Assembly (NCBI GenBank): GCA_934646115.1 | Contig: CAKUEM010000029.1 | Location: 1-22,872 of the forward strand | Reading direction: 5' to 3' | DNA from: an uncultured Oscillospiraceae bacterium | GTDB taxonomy: Bacteria; Bacillota; Clostridia; Oscillospirales; JAAYXM01 | DNA: 22,872 bases | Shown here: positions 15,471 to 22,872 of the stretch, piece after piece | How the letters are laid out: each line of letters begins with the position of its first letter | Numbering within the stretch: position 1 is the first letter of the stretch | Notes under the pieces: model-generated | What the model was told of the DNA's origin: nothing | The model's input: only the letters and a program-made list of their open reading frames with translations | The model's database searches: none | Position numbers and translations under genes: made by a program

Positions 15471-16353
15471 ACGAAATATTTAAAAGCAGCACCGCCACAA
15501 TGCAAATAATTGAAGAGATCAGCGCGCTTTTTGAAATGCGCTCTTTTAAAATCACGCGGCTTGCAATTAAAATTCCGAGCATGCCGACCACGCTGAAGCT
15601 GGGCAAAAATATCGCGCTGGGAAACGCATTGATATAAGATACAAACAGCGTATTGCTCACATCAACGCACAGCGCGGCAAGCGCGGTGAACAGAAGCATG
15701 CGCCAGTCTTTGCAATACCTCACCAGCGTGCGCGGCGCGCCGATCCCGCTTACCGCCGCGCCGATGAGCGCCGCAAACAGCGAATAATAAAACAAATACT
15801 GCTTTCCACACTCGGGAAACGCCTGCATGCCAAGCTTTGTAAAAATCACTGCCGTGCCGTTCATCAGCATAGAGGCGAGCGCGCAAAGCAAAAACTTTGC
15901 GCTGATTTTCTGCCGCTCGCCGTTAATTGAAAACGAGCTTCCGTTATATAGCGCAAGCCCGACCACGAACAAAATAAGCCCAATGATCTCATACAGACCC
16001 AGTTTCTCCTGCCAAAAGCACATTCCAAACGCGATCACAACCAGCGAGTTGAACGACCCGATCGTATTGGCGATCGACGCCGAGCCGAGCTGCAGCGATT
16101 TTACCAGCAGCACATTGCCCACAAAATAAAACAAAGCGTAGAAAAACGGGAAAATATAAAATCGCGGCTCGGTTACTATGAGCTGATATGGCGGGATCAA
16201 GAGCATCAGCAGCGCCTGCAGCGCGGAATAGATCGTCACAAATACGACCGACTCAGGCAGCGTAGACACGCGCCCGCGCTGCGCCAGCTTGATACCGGCA
16301 GCGTTTGCCCCGCGCGATAAAAATAATACTAACAGCACTAACATGACCTGCAT
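15469..16353 (-). CDS. EamA/DMT-superfamily permease
   Basis: A 294-residue integral membrane protein with about ten hydrophobic helices in two similar halves, the EamA (drug/metabolite transporter) layout. The first helix begins MQVMLVLLVLFLSRGANAAG. The second half contains AALIGAAVSGIG and a final IISSIICIVAVLLLNIS helix. GGAGGAG sits six bases before the ATG. Its start is 12 bases past the CDF transporter stop, so it is the last gene of a PP2C-CDF-EamA run. Members export or import amino acids, sugars or metabolites; no substrate can be assigned. It ends in the bidirectional terminator at 15435-15470. Confidence 0.87.
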   Translation of the reverse strand: MQVMLVLLVLFLSRGANAAGIKLAQRGRVSTLPESVVFVTIYSALQALLMLLIPPYQLIVTEPRFYIFPFFYALFYFVGNVLLVKSLQLGSASIANTIGSFNSLVVIAFGMCFWQEKLGLYEIIGLILFVVGLALYNGSSFSINGERQKISAKFLLCALASMLMNGTAVIFTKLGMQAFPECGKQYLFYYSLFAALIGAAVSGIGAPRTLVRYCKDWRMLLFTALAALCVDVSNTLFVSYINAFPSAIFLPSFSVVGMLGILIASRVILKERISKSALISSIICIVAVLLLNIS

Positions 16354-16365
16354 GAATGGCTCCTC

Positions 16366-17529
16366 CTAAAATGCGCGATCCACCGTGATTTTTGGGTAAT
16401 ATTGCGCCCCCTGCGCACGAATCTCCTCAGAAAGCTGCGCGATCAGCGCGCTATTTGTGCGTTTTTCGTCGACCGGGACGGCGAGATCAAAAATCAAATT
16501 GATATTGCTCCCGCTCTCGATCACGCGGAAATCATGGATGGAAAAATCAGGACTTAACCGCTGCGCCGCAGATTCCGCAAGCGTTTTCAGCTCGCCGGTC
16601 AGCGCGCATTCCGTATCGAGCGGGTCCATATGAATGACGACCTCGATGCCCAGCTCCTTTGCCAGCTCGCTCTCGATATGATCGATCAGCGCGTGGCTGC
16701 GCATCACATCAGCCGTCATGGGGACCTCTGCATGCAGCGACGCAAAAATGCGCCCCGGACCATAGTCATGCACGATGATATCATGCACGCCAAGCACGCC
16801 GTCAAATGAAAGCACAAGATGCCGTATCTGCGCGATCAGCTTCGGATCGGGCGCGCGGCCGAGCAGCGGCGACGCGGTATCCCGCGCGACCTGCACGCCT
16901 GCAAACAGCACAAGCAAGGAAACAACAAGGCCCATCACTCCGTCGATCGGAAGCGTGGTAAACCGCGCGGTAATCACTGCGACAAGCGTCACCCCGGTTG
17001 CCAGCACGTCGGAAATGCTGTCCGCCGCGCTCGCCTCCATCGCCGCCGATTGCAGCTTTTTCCCGAGCTTGCGGTTAAATACGCTCAGCCACAGCTTGAC
17101 TAAGATCGACGCGGCAAGACCGATCACGACGACCCAGCTGAAGAAGATCGGCTCCGGATGTATGATTTTTTCGATTGAGCTTTTGGCAAATTCCAGCCCA
17201 ACGAGCAGGATCAAAACCGCAACGGCAAGCCCGCCGAGATATTCCATGCGCCCATGCCCGTAAGGATGCTCCTTATCCGCCGGCTTTGACGCAATGCGAA
17301 AGCCCAGAAACGTCATGACCGCGCTGCCCGCGTCGGACAAGTTGTTAAACGCGTCCGCCGTGACCGCGATACTGCCGGAAAGCGCGCCAAGAACCAGCTT
17401 CAGCACAAACAGCGCCAGATTGCACACCACGCCCACGCCGCTTGACAGCGCGCCATACCGCGCGCGCACTGCCGGCGAACGCACATCGTCGCGATCGCGG
17501 ATAAACAGCGCGACCAAAAGCTTTGTCAT
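16366..17529 (-). CDS. Cation diffusion facilitator (CDF) family metal exporter
   Basis: 387 residues with six predicted membrane helices followed by an unusually long cytoplasmic C-terminus (about 180 residues) that includes the ferredoxin-like CDF domain. In helix 2 the metal site reads TADAFNNLSD (D59, N63). In helix 5 it reads ASAADSISD (D170, D174). Zinc CDFs usually have a histidine in helix 2 or 5 here; its absence resembles manganese- or iron-type CDFs, which is an inference. The chosen start MTKLLVALF at 17529 has GGGGGAAGAGG ahead, 19 bases after the PP2C stop. An in-frame ATG at 17568 would overlap PP2C. The protein would expel divalent metal in exchange for protons. Confidence 0.9.
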   Translation of the reverse strand: MTKLLVALFIRDRDDVRSPAVRARYGALSSGVGVVCNLALFVLKLVLGALSGSIAVTADAFNNLSDAGSAVMTFLGFRIASKPADKEHPYGHGRMEYLGGLAVAVLILLVGLEFAKSSIEKIIHPEPIFFSWVVVIGLAASILVKLWLSVFNRKLGKKLQSAAMEASAADSISDVLATGVTLVAVITARFTTLPIDGVMGLVVSLLVLFAGVQVARDTASPLLGRAPDPKLIAQIRHLVLSFDGVLGVHDIIVHDYGPGRIFASLHAEVPMTADVMRSHALIDHIESELAKELGIEVVIHMDPLDTECALTGELKTLAESAAQRLSPDFSIHDFRVIESGSNINLIFDLAVPVDEKRTNSALIAQLSEEIRAQGAQYYPKITVDRAF

Positions 17530-17548
17530 ATCCTCTTCCCCCTCAAGC

Positions 17549-18274
17549 CTATTCGGCAAATACGGCAAGCGCCGTAAAGTTATCCTGCCGCTCGCGGCGC
17601 GCGTTTGCGTGGTGCGTCAGCATGGCGCGCACCCACGCCTCCGGACTATCCGCCGTGCCGAGCGCCGCCTCGATCTCGCAGTCATCTAAATTTTCCCAAA
17701 ACCCATCTGTGCACAGCAGCAGCGCATCGCCGCGCCGCAAGCGCAGCGTTTCGCTCACCGTCGGGCGCACCGTTGCGCTTCCCATTGCGCGCAGCAGCTG
17801 ATTTCGGTCTGCGTTGCGGCGCAGCGCGTCGGGCGCAAGCTTCCCCTGCTCGACCAAGAGCTGAGCAAGCGAGTGATCCCGCGTGCGCAGGCAGAGCTTC
17901 CGCTTGCGAAACAGATAGATCCGGCTGTCGCCCACATGCGCAAGCACCACGCGCCCGCGGCGGTAAAACGCAGCAGCCAGCGTGGTTTTCATGCTATAAA
18001 ACGTGTGCGCCTCGCCCTGCGCGGCATACACCGCATCATTTGCGGCGGCAAACAGCTGCTCCACCGCATCCGGCGCAAGCGACGGCGCGCCGGAAAACCG
18101 ATCGATCAGGCAGCGGGTCGCCGTGGCAGACGCCACCTCGCCCGCATCGTGACCGCCCAGCCCATCCGCCACCGCGAATACGCCGCCATGCCAGGGACGC
18201 ACACGGTACCCGGCACTATCCTCATTATTCTCCCGGTCGCCGGGGTCTGTCCACAAAAATGTGCGAAATTTCAT
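17549..18274 (-). CDS. PP2C-family serine/threonine protein phosphatase
   Basis: 241 residues covering one complete PP2C domain. The metal-binding aspartates appear in RENNEDS (D19), VADGLGGHDAG (D37), LAHVGDSRIYLF and LLCTDGFWENL. Such phosphatases reverse phosphorylation by Hanks-type kinases such as PrkC, but no kinase gene is next to it. The start MKFRTFLWTDPG at 18274 matches the family N-terminus. The ribosome site is poor, and a longer frame from 18313 has none either. It is first in a run with a CDF transporter and an EamA permease and lies 82 bases after hypE, with a possible own promoter. Confidence 0.9.
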   Translation of the reverse strand: MKFRTFLWTDPGDRENNEDSAGYRVRPWHGGVFAVADGLGGHDAGEVASATATRCLIDRFSGAPSLAPDAVEQLFAAANDAVYAAQGEAHTFYSMKTTLAAAFYRRGRVVLAHVGDSRIYLFRKRKLCLRTRDHSLAQLLVEQGKLAPDALRRNADRNQLLRAMGSATVRPTVSETLRLRRGDALLLCTDGFWENLDDCEIEAALGTADSPEAWVRAMLTHHANARRERQDNFTALAVFAE

Positions 18275-18315
18275 ATTTCTTGTCAACCGCCCTTGCTTTG
18301 CATGCCATGCCAATT

Positions 18316-18344
18316 AGTTTACCATATTTTATGCGGCGCGGCAA
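18316..18344 (-). promoter_or_regulatory. Possible promoter of the PP2C-CDF-EamA genes
   Basis: On the minus strand TTGCCG (18344-18339), a 17-base spacer and TAAACT (18321-18316) with an extended -10 (TGG). No intrinsic terminator follows hypE, so read-through from the hyp operon is equally possible. Confidence 0.45.
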
Positions 18345-18356
18345 GCATTGCCACAG

Positions 18357-19334
18357 CTAGCAGATGCGCGGCAGCCCCTCGCCATAGAGCGGCGGCAGGA
18401 TCCGCTCGCCGCCCAGCTCGCCGCGCACGGTAACGCGCGCCTGCTCATGAAACGCGCCGATGCATTGCGCATTGCCAAATTCACGCAGCACCTCCAGCGC
18501 ACGCGCCCCGTCCTCGGGCGCGACGACGGCGAGAAATGTCCCTTCATTTCCCATATAAAACGGGTCAAGCCCCAAGATCTGCGCAAGGGCGCGCGTCTCC
18601 TTCGCCATGGGAAGCGCCCGCTCCTCCACCTCGCAGCCACAGCCGCTTGCGCGCGCAAGCTCATTGAGCACCGTGCCCAGCCCGCCGCGCGTGATATCGC
18701 GCATGGCGCGCACGCGCACGCCCGCCCGGAACAGCGCCTCCACCGGCTGCACCAGCGGCTTGACGTCGCTTTGGATCTCGTTTTCGATCCCCATCCGGTG
18801 GCTTAGAATGCATGCGTGATGGTCGCCCAAATTTCCGGAAACAAGCAGCCGGTCGCCCGCGCGGCACGCATCTGCCCGCACATCGCGCCCATCCGGGATC
18901 AGCCCCAGCCCGGACGTATTGATATACATCCCGCCGCCTGTACCAACCACCTTCGTGTCTGCCGCAGCAACCTGCACGCCCGCCGCGCGCGCCGTTTCGC
19001 CAAAGGAACGCACGACCGCGCGCAGCGTGTCATACGAAAGCCCTTCCTCCAAAATGAACCCGGCGCTGAGATATTTTGGTTGCGCGCCCATCATGCACAG
19101 GTCGTTGACCGTGCCGCACACCGCGAGCTTGCCGATATCGCCGCCGCGAAAGGCAAGCGGCGTGACCACAAAAGAATCCGTGCTATACGCAACGCGCCCG
19201 GAGAGCGAGAACACCGCCGCATCCTCCGCGCGCGCAAGCATCGCATTGCCAAGCTCGGCGCGGAACACCTCTTCGATCAGGCGCTCGGTCTCCACGCCGC
19301 CGCTGCCCTGCGCCGCCGTGATCGTTTCACTCAT
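18357..19334 (-). CDS. hypE: Hydrogenase maturation protein HypE (carbamoyl dehydratase)
   Basis: HypE accepts a carbamoyl group from HypF on its C-terminal cysteine and dehydrates it with ATP to a thiocyanate that becomes the CN ligands of the [NiFe] site. At 325 residues it has PurM-like ATP-binding features (STDSFVVTPLAFRGGDIGKLAVCGTVNDL) and ends in the diagnostic PRIC, with C325 the acceptor. The frame is open to 19487, but MSETITAAQ at 19334 is the family start and its ATGA overlaps the hypD stop, implying coupled translation. It is the last hyp gene in the operon. Confidence 0.96.
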   Translation of the reverse strand: MSETITAAQGSGGVETERLIEEVFRAELGNAMLARAEDAAVFSLSGRVAYSTDSFVVTPLAFRGGDIGKLAVCGTVNDLCMMGAQPKYLSAGFILEEGLSYDTLRAVVRSFGETARAAGVQVAAADTKVVGTGGGMYINTSGLGLIPDGRDVRADACRAGDRLLVSGNLGDHHACILSHRMGIENEIQSDVKPLVQPVEALFRAGVRVRAMRDITRGGLGTVLNELARASGCGCEVEERALPMAKETRALAQILGLDPFYMGNEGTFLAVVAPEDGARALEVLREFGNAQCIGAFHEQARVTVRGELGGERILPPLYGEGLPRIC

Positions 19335-20350
19335 ACTGCTCCACCTCCGCATTGATACCAGATCCCGCATGCGCCTTCGCCGGACACCATGCACGGCCCG
19401 CGCGCGTGCATCGGGGTGCATACCGTTCCAAACAGCGGGCAATCGGCGGGCGCGATCTCGCCGCAAAGCACCTGCCCGCAGCGGCACGCGCCATCTTCGC
19501 CGCCCTCTGAAACGTCGCGGCTGCCCGCGTCAAACCGCGCGAATTCCTCGCGCAGGTATAGCCCGCTTTCCGCAATTTCGCCAAGCCCGCGCCAGGTCGC
19601 GCCGCCCGGCGTGAATACCCGCTCCATCAGCGCGAGCGCCTTCTCATTGCCGCGCTCCGTGACAACGGAGGGGTATAAATTATGCACATCATGCGTTTTG
19701 TTTTCAATTTGCGCGATCAAATCACAAATGGCCGCAGTGACGGCGCGCGGCGTAAACCCCGCAACGCAGAATGGGCGGTGCAGCGCATGCGCAAGCGGCG
19801 CAAACACGCCCCATCCGGTCACTGCCGCAACGTGCCCGGGCGCGATAAATCCATCCACCCCGCGATGCGCAAGCACATCGAGCGCAGGGGTAATGCGCTT
19901 GAGCGCGGTCAGCAGCCGCGCATTTTTTATCTGCGCCTCCGCAAACTGCTGCACGAGCAGCGCATATACCGGCGCGATCGTTTCAAACCCGACCGCGGCA
20001 AACACAAACTGCCGCTCCGGCTCTTCCCGCGCAAGCCGCAGCATATCAAACGGGCTGTAAACCATGCGCACGTCCGCTCCCTGCGCCCGCGCCTGCGCAA
20101 GCGACGCCGTGCTGCCCGGCACTTTGATCATGTCGCCAAACGTGCAGATCGCGCAGCCCTGCGCCGCGAGCGCAAGCAGCGCATCGATATAGCCGCGCCC
20201 GGTCACGCAGACCGGACACCCCGGGCCGGACACCAGGCGCACGCTCTCCGGCAGCAGCGCGCGCACGCCGCCGCGCACGATCACCGAGGTATGCGTGCCG
20301 CACACCTCCATCAGCCGGATCGGCGCGTCCTCATGCCTGATATTCATCAT
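19331..20350 (-). CDS. hypD: Hydrogenase maturation protein HypD
   Basis: HypD carries a [4Fe-4S] cluster and, with HypC, is the scaffold on which Fe(CN)2CO is built. The protein has 339 residues. MEVCGTHT (C17), the GPGCPVCV loop (C45, C48), GFETIAP and the C-terminal cysteine-rich segment (CRCGQVLCGEIAP through PMHARGPCMVSGEGAC) are all present. GGAG six bases before the ATG at 20350 sets the start. The N-terminal helix before IRLMEVCG is short compared with the 373-residue E. coli protein. The upstream frame extension does not look like HypD. The gene overlaps the hypC end by 20 bases. Confidence 0.96.
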   Translation of the reverse strand: MMNIRHEDAPIRLMEVCGTHTSVIVRGGVRALLPESVRLVSGPGCPVCVTGRGYIDALLALAAQGCAICTFGDMIKVPGSTASLAQARAQGADVRMVYSPFDMLRLAREEPERQFVFAAVGFETIAPVYALLVQQFAEAQIKNARLLTALKRITPALDVLAHRGVDGFIAPGHVAAVTGWGVFAPLAHALHRPFCVAGFTPRAVTAAICDLIAQIENKTHDVHNLYPSVVTERGNEKALALMERVFTPGGATWRGLGEIAESGLYLREEFARFDAGSRDVSEGGEDGACRCGQVLCGEIAPADCPLFGTVCTPMHARGPCMVSGEGACGIWYQCGGGAV

Positions 20351-20552
20351 ACAATTCTCCATATAAACGCGCGATATCGCGCGCCTCCTCCTCGCTGACG
20401 ACCTGGATCGCGCAGCCCGCATGCACCAGCACACGGTCGCCCACCGCGGCGTTCACCAGCCCCAGCTCAATGCGCATCTGATTGCCCATGCAATCCACGC
20501 GCGCCCGGCTTCCTTCTATTTCAAGAATCGTTGCAACTACCGCGATACACAT
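20331..20552 (-). CDS. hypC: Hydrogenase maturation chaperone HypC
   Basis: A 73-residue HypC/HupF-family protein. The start MCIAV keeps the essential Cys2 (after Met removal the N-terminal residue) that binds the Fe(CN)2CO group with HypD. VLVHAGCAIQ carries the conserved histidine (H44), with an extra cysteine where HVGFAI is common. GGAGG lies five bases before the ATG. It overlaps the hypF end by 16 bases and the hypD start by 20. The longer upstream frame is a hypF shadow. Confidence 0.94.
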   Translation of the reverse strand: MCIAVVATILEIEGSRARVDCMGNQMRIELGLVNAAVGDRVLVHAGCAIQVVSEEEARDIARLYGELYDEYQA

Positions 20553-22738
20553 GGTGTTTCCTCCTTTGTCCAATACAGCTGCCCAAGCGCAAGCCCGCCG
20601 TCGCCCGGCGAAACCGCGCGGTTTCGCAGCACGCGAAAGCCCGCGTCGCGCAGCGCCTCTGTCGTAAGCGTAAGCAGCAGGCGGTTTTGAAACACGCCGC
20701 CGGAGAGCGCAACGGTATTTTCCCCCGTGCGCGCACGGATCCACGCAGCGCCGTCGCGCACGGCAAGCGCAAGCCCCGCATGGAAGCCAAACGCCTTTTC
20801 CGCCGCGTCTCCGGGCTTTAAAAGCGCCGCGAGCAGCGCGTCGATCGCAATGTCAAACCCATCATTTTTTTCGCGCAGCGGCATCGGAAGCGCCGCGCCG
20901 CGCGCCTGCATGGCCGCGCGCTCGACCGCCTCGCCGCACGCGCCCTCAAACCGATTTTCCATACACAAGCCAAGCAGCGCGCTCACCGCGTCAAACAGCC
21001 GCCCGGCGCTTGATGTTTCCACCGTATTGATCTTCTCGCGCAGTGCCGCCAGCATGACCGGATGGCGCGCATCATGCAGCACGTTTTCTGTCTCTCCGCA
21101 GGCATAAAGCGCGCCGAGCGCGCTCTTTCTCGCGTCGCGCGCCGCATCGTCCCCGCCGAGCAGCAAAAAGCGCGCAAGATGCCCAAATCGCCGGAACTCA
21201 TGTCGGTTGCACAGCAAGAATTCGCCGCCCCAGACCGTGCCGTCCGTGCCGTAGCCCGTGCCATCAAACGAAACGCCGATCGCAGACTCGCAGCCATACT
21301 CCGCCATGACCGAGAGCGTATGCGCAAAATGATGCTGCACGCGAAATGTCGGGATCGCAAGCTCCGCGCAGCGCTGCGCAGAAAGATAGCCGGGATGCAG
21401 GTCGCACACGGCGTATTGCGGGCGCAGGTCGAATATGCGCGCCATACGCACGCGCTCCCGCTCCCAGCGCTCCATATTGCCGCAAACGGCAAGATCGCCG
21501 AGGTACTGCGAAAGATAAAGGTTTCCGTTTTTCGAATATCCAAACGACGCCTTGAGATCGCCGCCCGCCGCAAACGCGGGCGCGCCGGTCTTCGCCTGCA
21601 CAGGCAGCGGGACATAGCCGCGCGCGCGGCGATACACAAGCGGCTCATCCTGGCACACCGCAACAACAGAATCGTCAAGCGGCGTTTGAATTTCCCGCTC
21701 ATGCCATAATATCGGTACACCGGAAACGGCGCGCATTTTCGCATCTTCAAACAGCATCGGCTTGCCCGAGCGGTTCGCGCTGGTCAGCACCAACGCGCCG
21801 AGCGCATCGAGCAGCAGATGCTGATAGCCGGTATAGGGCAAAAACGCGCCGAGATATGCACTTTCGCGCCAAATAAGCGGCGAAAACGCGCAGTTTTTGC
21901 GTCGCAGCAGCACGATTGGGCGCGCGTTGGAGCACAAAAGCGCCTCTTCCTCGCGCGACAGTTCGCATTGCTCGCGCACAGCCGCCATATCGCGGAACAT
22001 CACGGCAAGCGGCTTATCCGGCCGCGCCTTATAATCGCGCAGCCGCCGGATCGCCCCCTCGTCTGTGGGGAGCGCCGCAAGATGATATCCGCCGACGCCC
22101 TTGATCGCGATCACCTCGCCCCGCCGCAGCGCCGCGATCGCAGCCGAAAGCGCCGCATGGTCTGTCAGCGCGCCGAAATGCAGGCGCGGTCCGCAATCGT
22201 GACAGCAGATTGTCTGCGCAAAATGCCGCCGATCCGAAAGCGCGGTATATTCCTTCTCGCAGGCTGCGCACAGCGGAAACGCCGCCATGCTCGTGCGCTC
22301 GCGGTCGTATGGAATATCGGTCACCACGCTGTAGCGCGCGCCGCAGGCGGCACAGCTGATAAACGGGTGCCGGTAGCGCCGGTTTCCCGGGTCGCGCAGC
22401 TCGCGCAGACATGCTTCACACACGGGCAAATCAGGCGGGAGCATGGGCGGCAGCGCATCGCCCGCGCTGCTCGGCACGATCGAAAAGCCGGAAAGCGCCT
22501 CCTTCCCCGCCGGGATCTCCTCGATGCGTAGCACGCCCGGAAACGCAGAAAGGTCATGGGTAAAAAGCCGCAACTGTGCCGCGCGCCCCTCTGCGAGAAG
22601 CTCGACATAGCCGCCGCAATTTTTCACATGACCTGAAATTTCATATTTCTTCGCGCACCCGGCAACAAAGGGACGGAAGCCGACCCCCTGCACCACGCCG
22701 AACACGCGGCACGCTAGCCGCGTGCGCGCTCGATCCAT
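20537..22738 (-). CDS. hypF: Carbamoyltransferase HypF
   Basis: HypF uses carbamoyl phosphate and ATP to make carbamoyl-AMP and carbamoylates HypE. It is 733 residues with the full domain order. An acylphosphatase domain has VFGVVQGVGFRPFV at 12-25. Two C-x2-C-x18-C-x2-C zinc fingers follow (C107, C110, C129, C132 and C157, C160, C179, C182). A YrdC-like domain spans roughly 188-370. A Kae1-like domain has HHFAH at 469-473 and a C-terminal SGGVFQN. It is the second gene visible in the operon; its ATG lies 25 bases inside the end of hypB. No frameshift or missing motif is seen. Confidence 0.97.
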   Translation of the reverse strand: MDRARTRLACRVFGVVQGVGFRPFVAGCAKKYEISGHVKNCGGYVELLAEGRAAQLRLFTHDLSAFPGVLRIEEIPAGKEALSGFSIVPSSAGDALPPMLPPDLPVCEACLRELRDPGNRRYRHPFISCAACGARYSVVTDIPYDRERTSMAAFPLCAACEKEYTALSDRRHFAQTICCHDCGPRLHFGALTDHAALSAAIAALRRGEVIAIKGVGGYHLAALPTDEGAIRRLRDYKARPDKPLAVMFRDMAAVREQCELSREEEALLCSNARPIVLLRRKNCAFSPLIWRESAYLGAFLPYTGYQHLLLDALGALVLTSANRSGKPMLFEDAKMRAVSGVPILWHEREIQTPLDDSVVAVCQDEPLVYRRARGYVPLPVQAKTGAPAFAAGGDLKASFGYSKNGNLYLSQYLGDLAVCGNMERWERERVRMARIFDLRPQYAVCDLHPGYLSAQRCAELAIPTFRVQHHFAHTLSVMAEYGCESAIGVSFDGTGYGTDGTVWGGEFLLCNRHEFRRFGHLARFLLLGGDDAARDARKSALGALYACGETENVLHDARHPVMLAALREKINTVETSSAGRLFDAVSALLGLCMENRFEGACGEAVERAAMQARGAALPMPLREKNDGFDIAIDALLAALLKPGDAAEKAFGFHAGLALAVRDGAAWIRARTGENTVALSGGVFQNRLLLTLTTEALRDAGFRVLRNRAVSPGDGGLALGQLYWTKEETPCVSR

Positions 22739-22872
22739 GCCGCCACGTCGTCAAACCCCTCATCCGTGCGTGCAGACACGCGGATCACGGTCGCATGCTT
22801 GTTTTGGAGCAGGACGCCCTTCTCAAAAAAGTCATAATCAAAATCCAGATAAGGGGTCAGATCGTTTTTGTT
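22714..22872 (-). CDS. hypB: C-terminal part of hydrogenase nickel-incorporation GTPase HypB (cut by window edge)
   Basis: The last 52 residues of a minus-strand frame entering from the right edge, ending in TAG. It begins with NKND, fitting the G4 guanine-specificity motif NKxD, then LTPYLDFDYDFFEKG and VIRVSARTDEGFDD, the G5-like VSAxTxEG of HypB. HypB is a G3E GTPase that delivers nickel to the hydrogenase large subunit together with HypA. It overlaps hypF by 25 bases. The P-loop and metal-binding regions lie outside the window. Confidence 0.88.
   Translation of the reverse strand, partial: NKNDLTPYLDFDYDFFEKGVLLQNKHATVIRVSARTDEGFDDVAAWIERARG

Noticed and set aside
18339..18351. Small hairpin GGCAA/TTGCC after hypE as a terminator
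   Set aside because: The stem is only five bp with no T tract; it coincides with the possible promoter of the next gene.
19331..20350. HypD as N-terminally truncated
   Set aside because: It is shorter than the E. coli protein, but all functional cysteines and the first strand are present, and many clostridial HypD proteins also have a short leader segment. The ribosome site supports the start.
8583..22140. Recurring GCGATCGC octamers, resembling the cyanobacterial HIP1 repeat
   Set aside because: Only about half a dozen copies were found by eye, in ordinary codon contexts rich in GCG, ATC and CGC. This is far below HIP1 density and is explained by composition.
1..22872. tRNA, rRNA, CRISPR, insertion sequence or phage genes
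   Set aside because: No cloverleaf, repeat-spacer array, transposase or terminal inverted repeat was seen on either strand when reading through the window. A tool search could still reveal short ones.

Overview
The window is GC-rich, densely packed bacterial DNA with strong Shine-Dalgarno sites (GGAGG types) and sigma-A-like promoters. The gene content is that of an anaerobic Clostridia-type Firmicute: an 8Fe-8S clostridial ferredoxin, a type III glutamine synthetase, ammonia-dependent asparagine synthetase AsnA, ClpC, and a hyp operon for [NiFe]-hydrogenase maturation. The lineage is inferred from gene families and expression signals, not from a marker gene. No tRNA, rRNA, CRISPR array, insertion sequence or prophage gene was seen.

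Layout. (1) 1-2642, minus strand: an almost complete YtcJ-like amidohydrolase cut by the left edge, a TrmN6-like tRNA adenine-N6 methyltransferase, and a small ferredoxin with its own terminator. (2) 2811-5249, plus strand: a lone ClpC ATPase, divergent from the ferredoxin. (3) 5246-8359, minus strand: asnA followed by glnN. glnN meets clpC tail to tail, and its only visible terminator lies inside the clpC coding sequence. (4) 8579-14188, plus strand: an omega-amidase/Nit2-type hydrolase, two ABC half-transporters forming a heterodimer, and a DUF1015 protein, closed by a strong terminator. (5) 14189-15470: a gene-free stretch, then an AraC-family regulator with a near-consensus promoter. (6) 15469-18274, minus strand: a PP2C phosphatase, a cation-diffusion-facilitator metal exporter and an EamA-type permease. 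(7) 18357-22872, minus strand: hypE, hypD, hypC, hypF and the 3' end of hypB, in the transcribed order B-F-C-D-E with overlapping ends.

How the genes fit together. The middle of the window looks like a nitrogen-amide module. AsnA and GlnN fix ammonium into asparagine and glutamine. The divergent omega-amidase would recover ammonium from the alpha-keto-acid amides formed when those amino acids are transaminated. The shared 219-bp region carries two face-away promoters, and the asnA leader contains an intrinsic terminator immediately before the ribosome binding site, so attenuation is likely. The hyp genes would assemble the Fe(CN)2CO centre and insert nickel into a hydrogenase encoded elsewhere.

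The most interesting non-genic signals are the asnA leader attenuator with a competing hexaloop hairpin, the glnN terminator embedded antisense in clpC, and the structured gene-free stretch with repeats before the AraC gene. I found no complete new multi-gene defence or mobile system.
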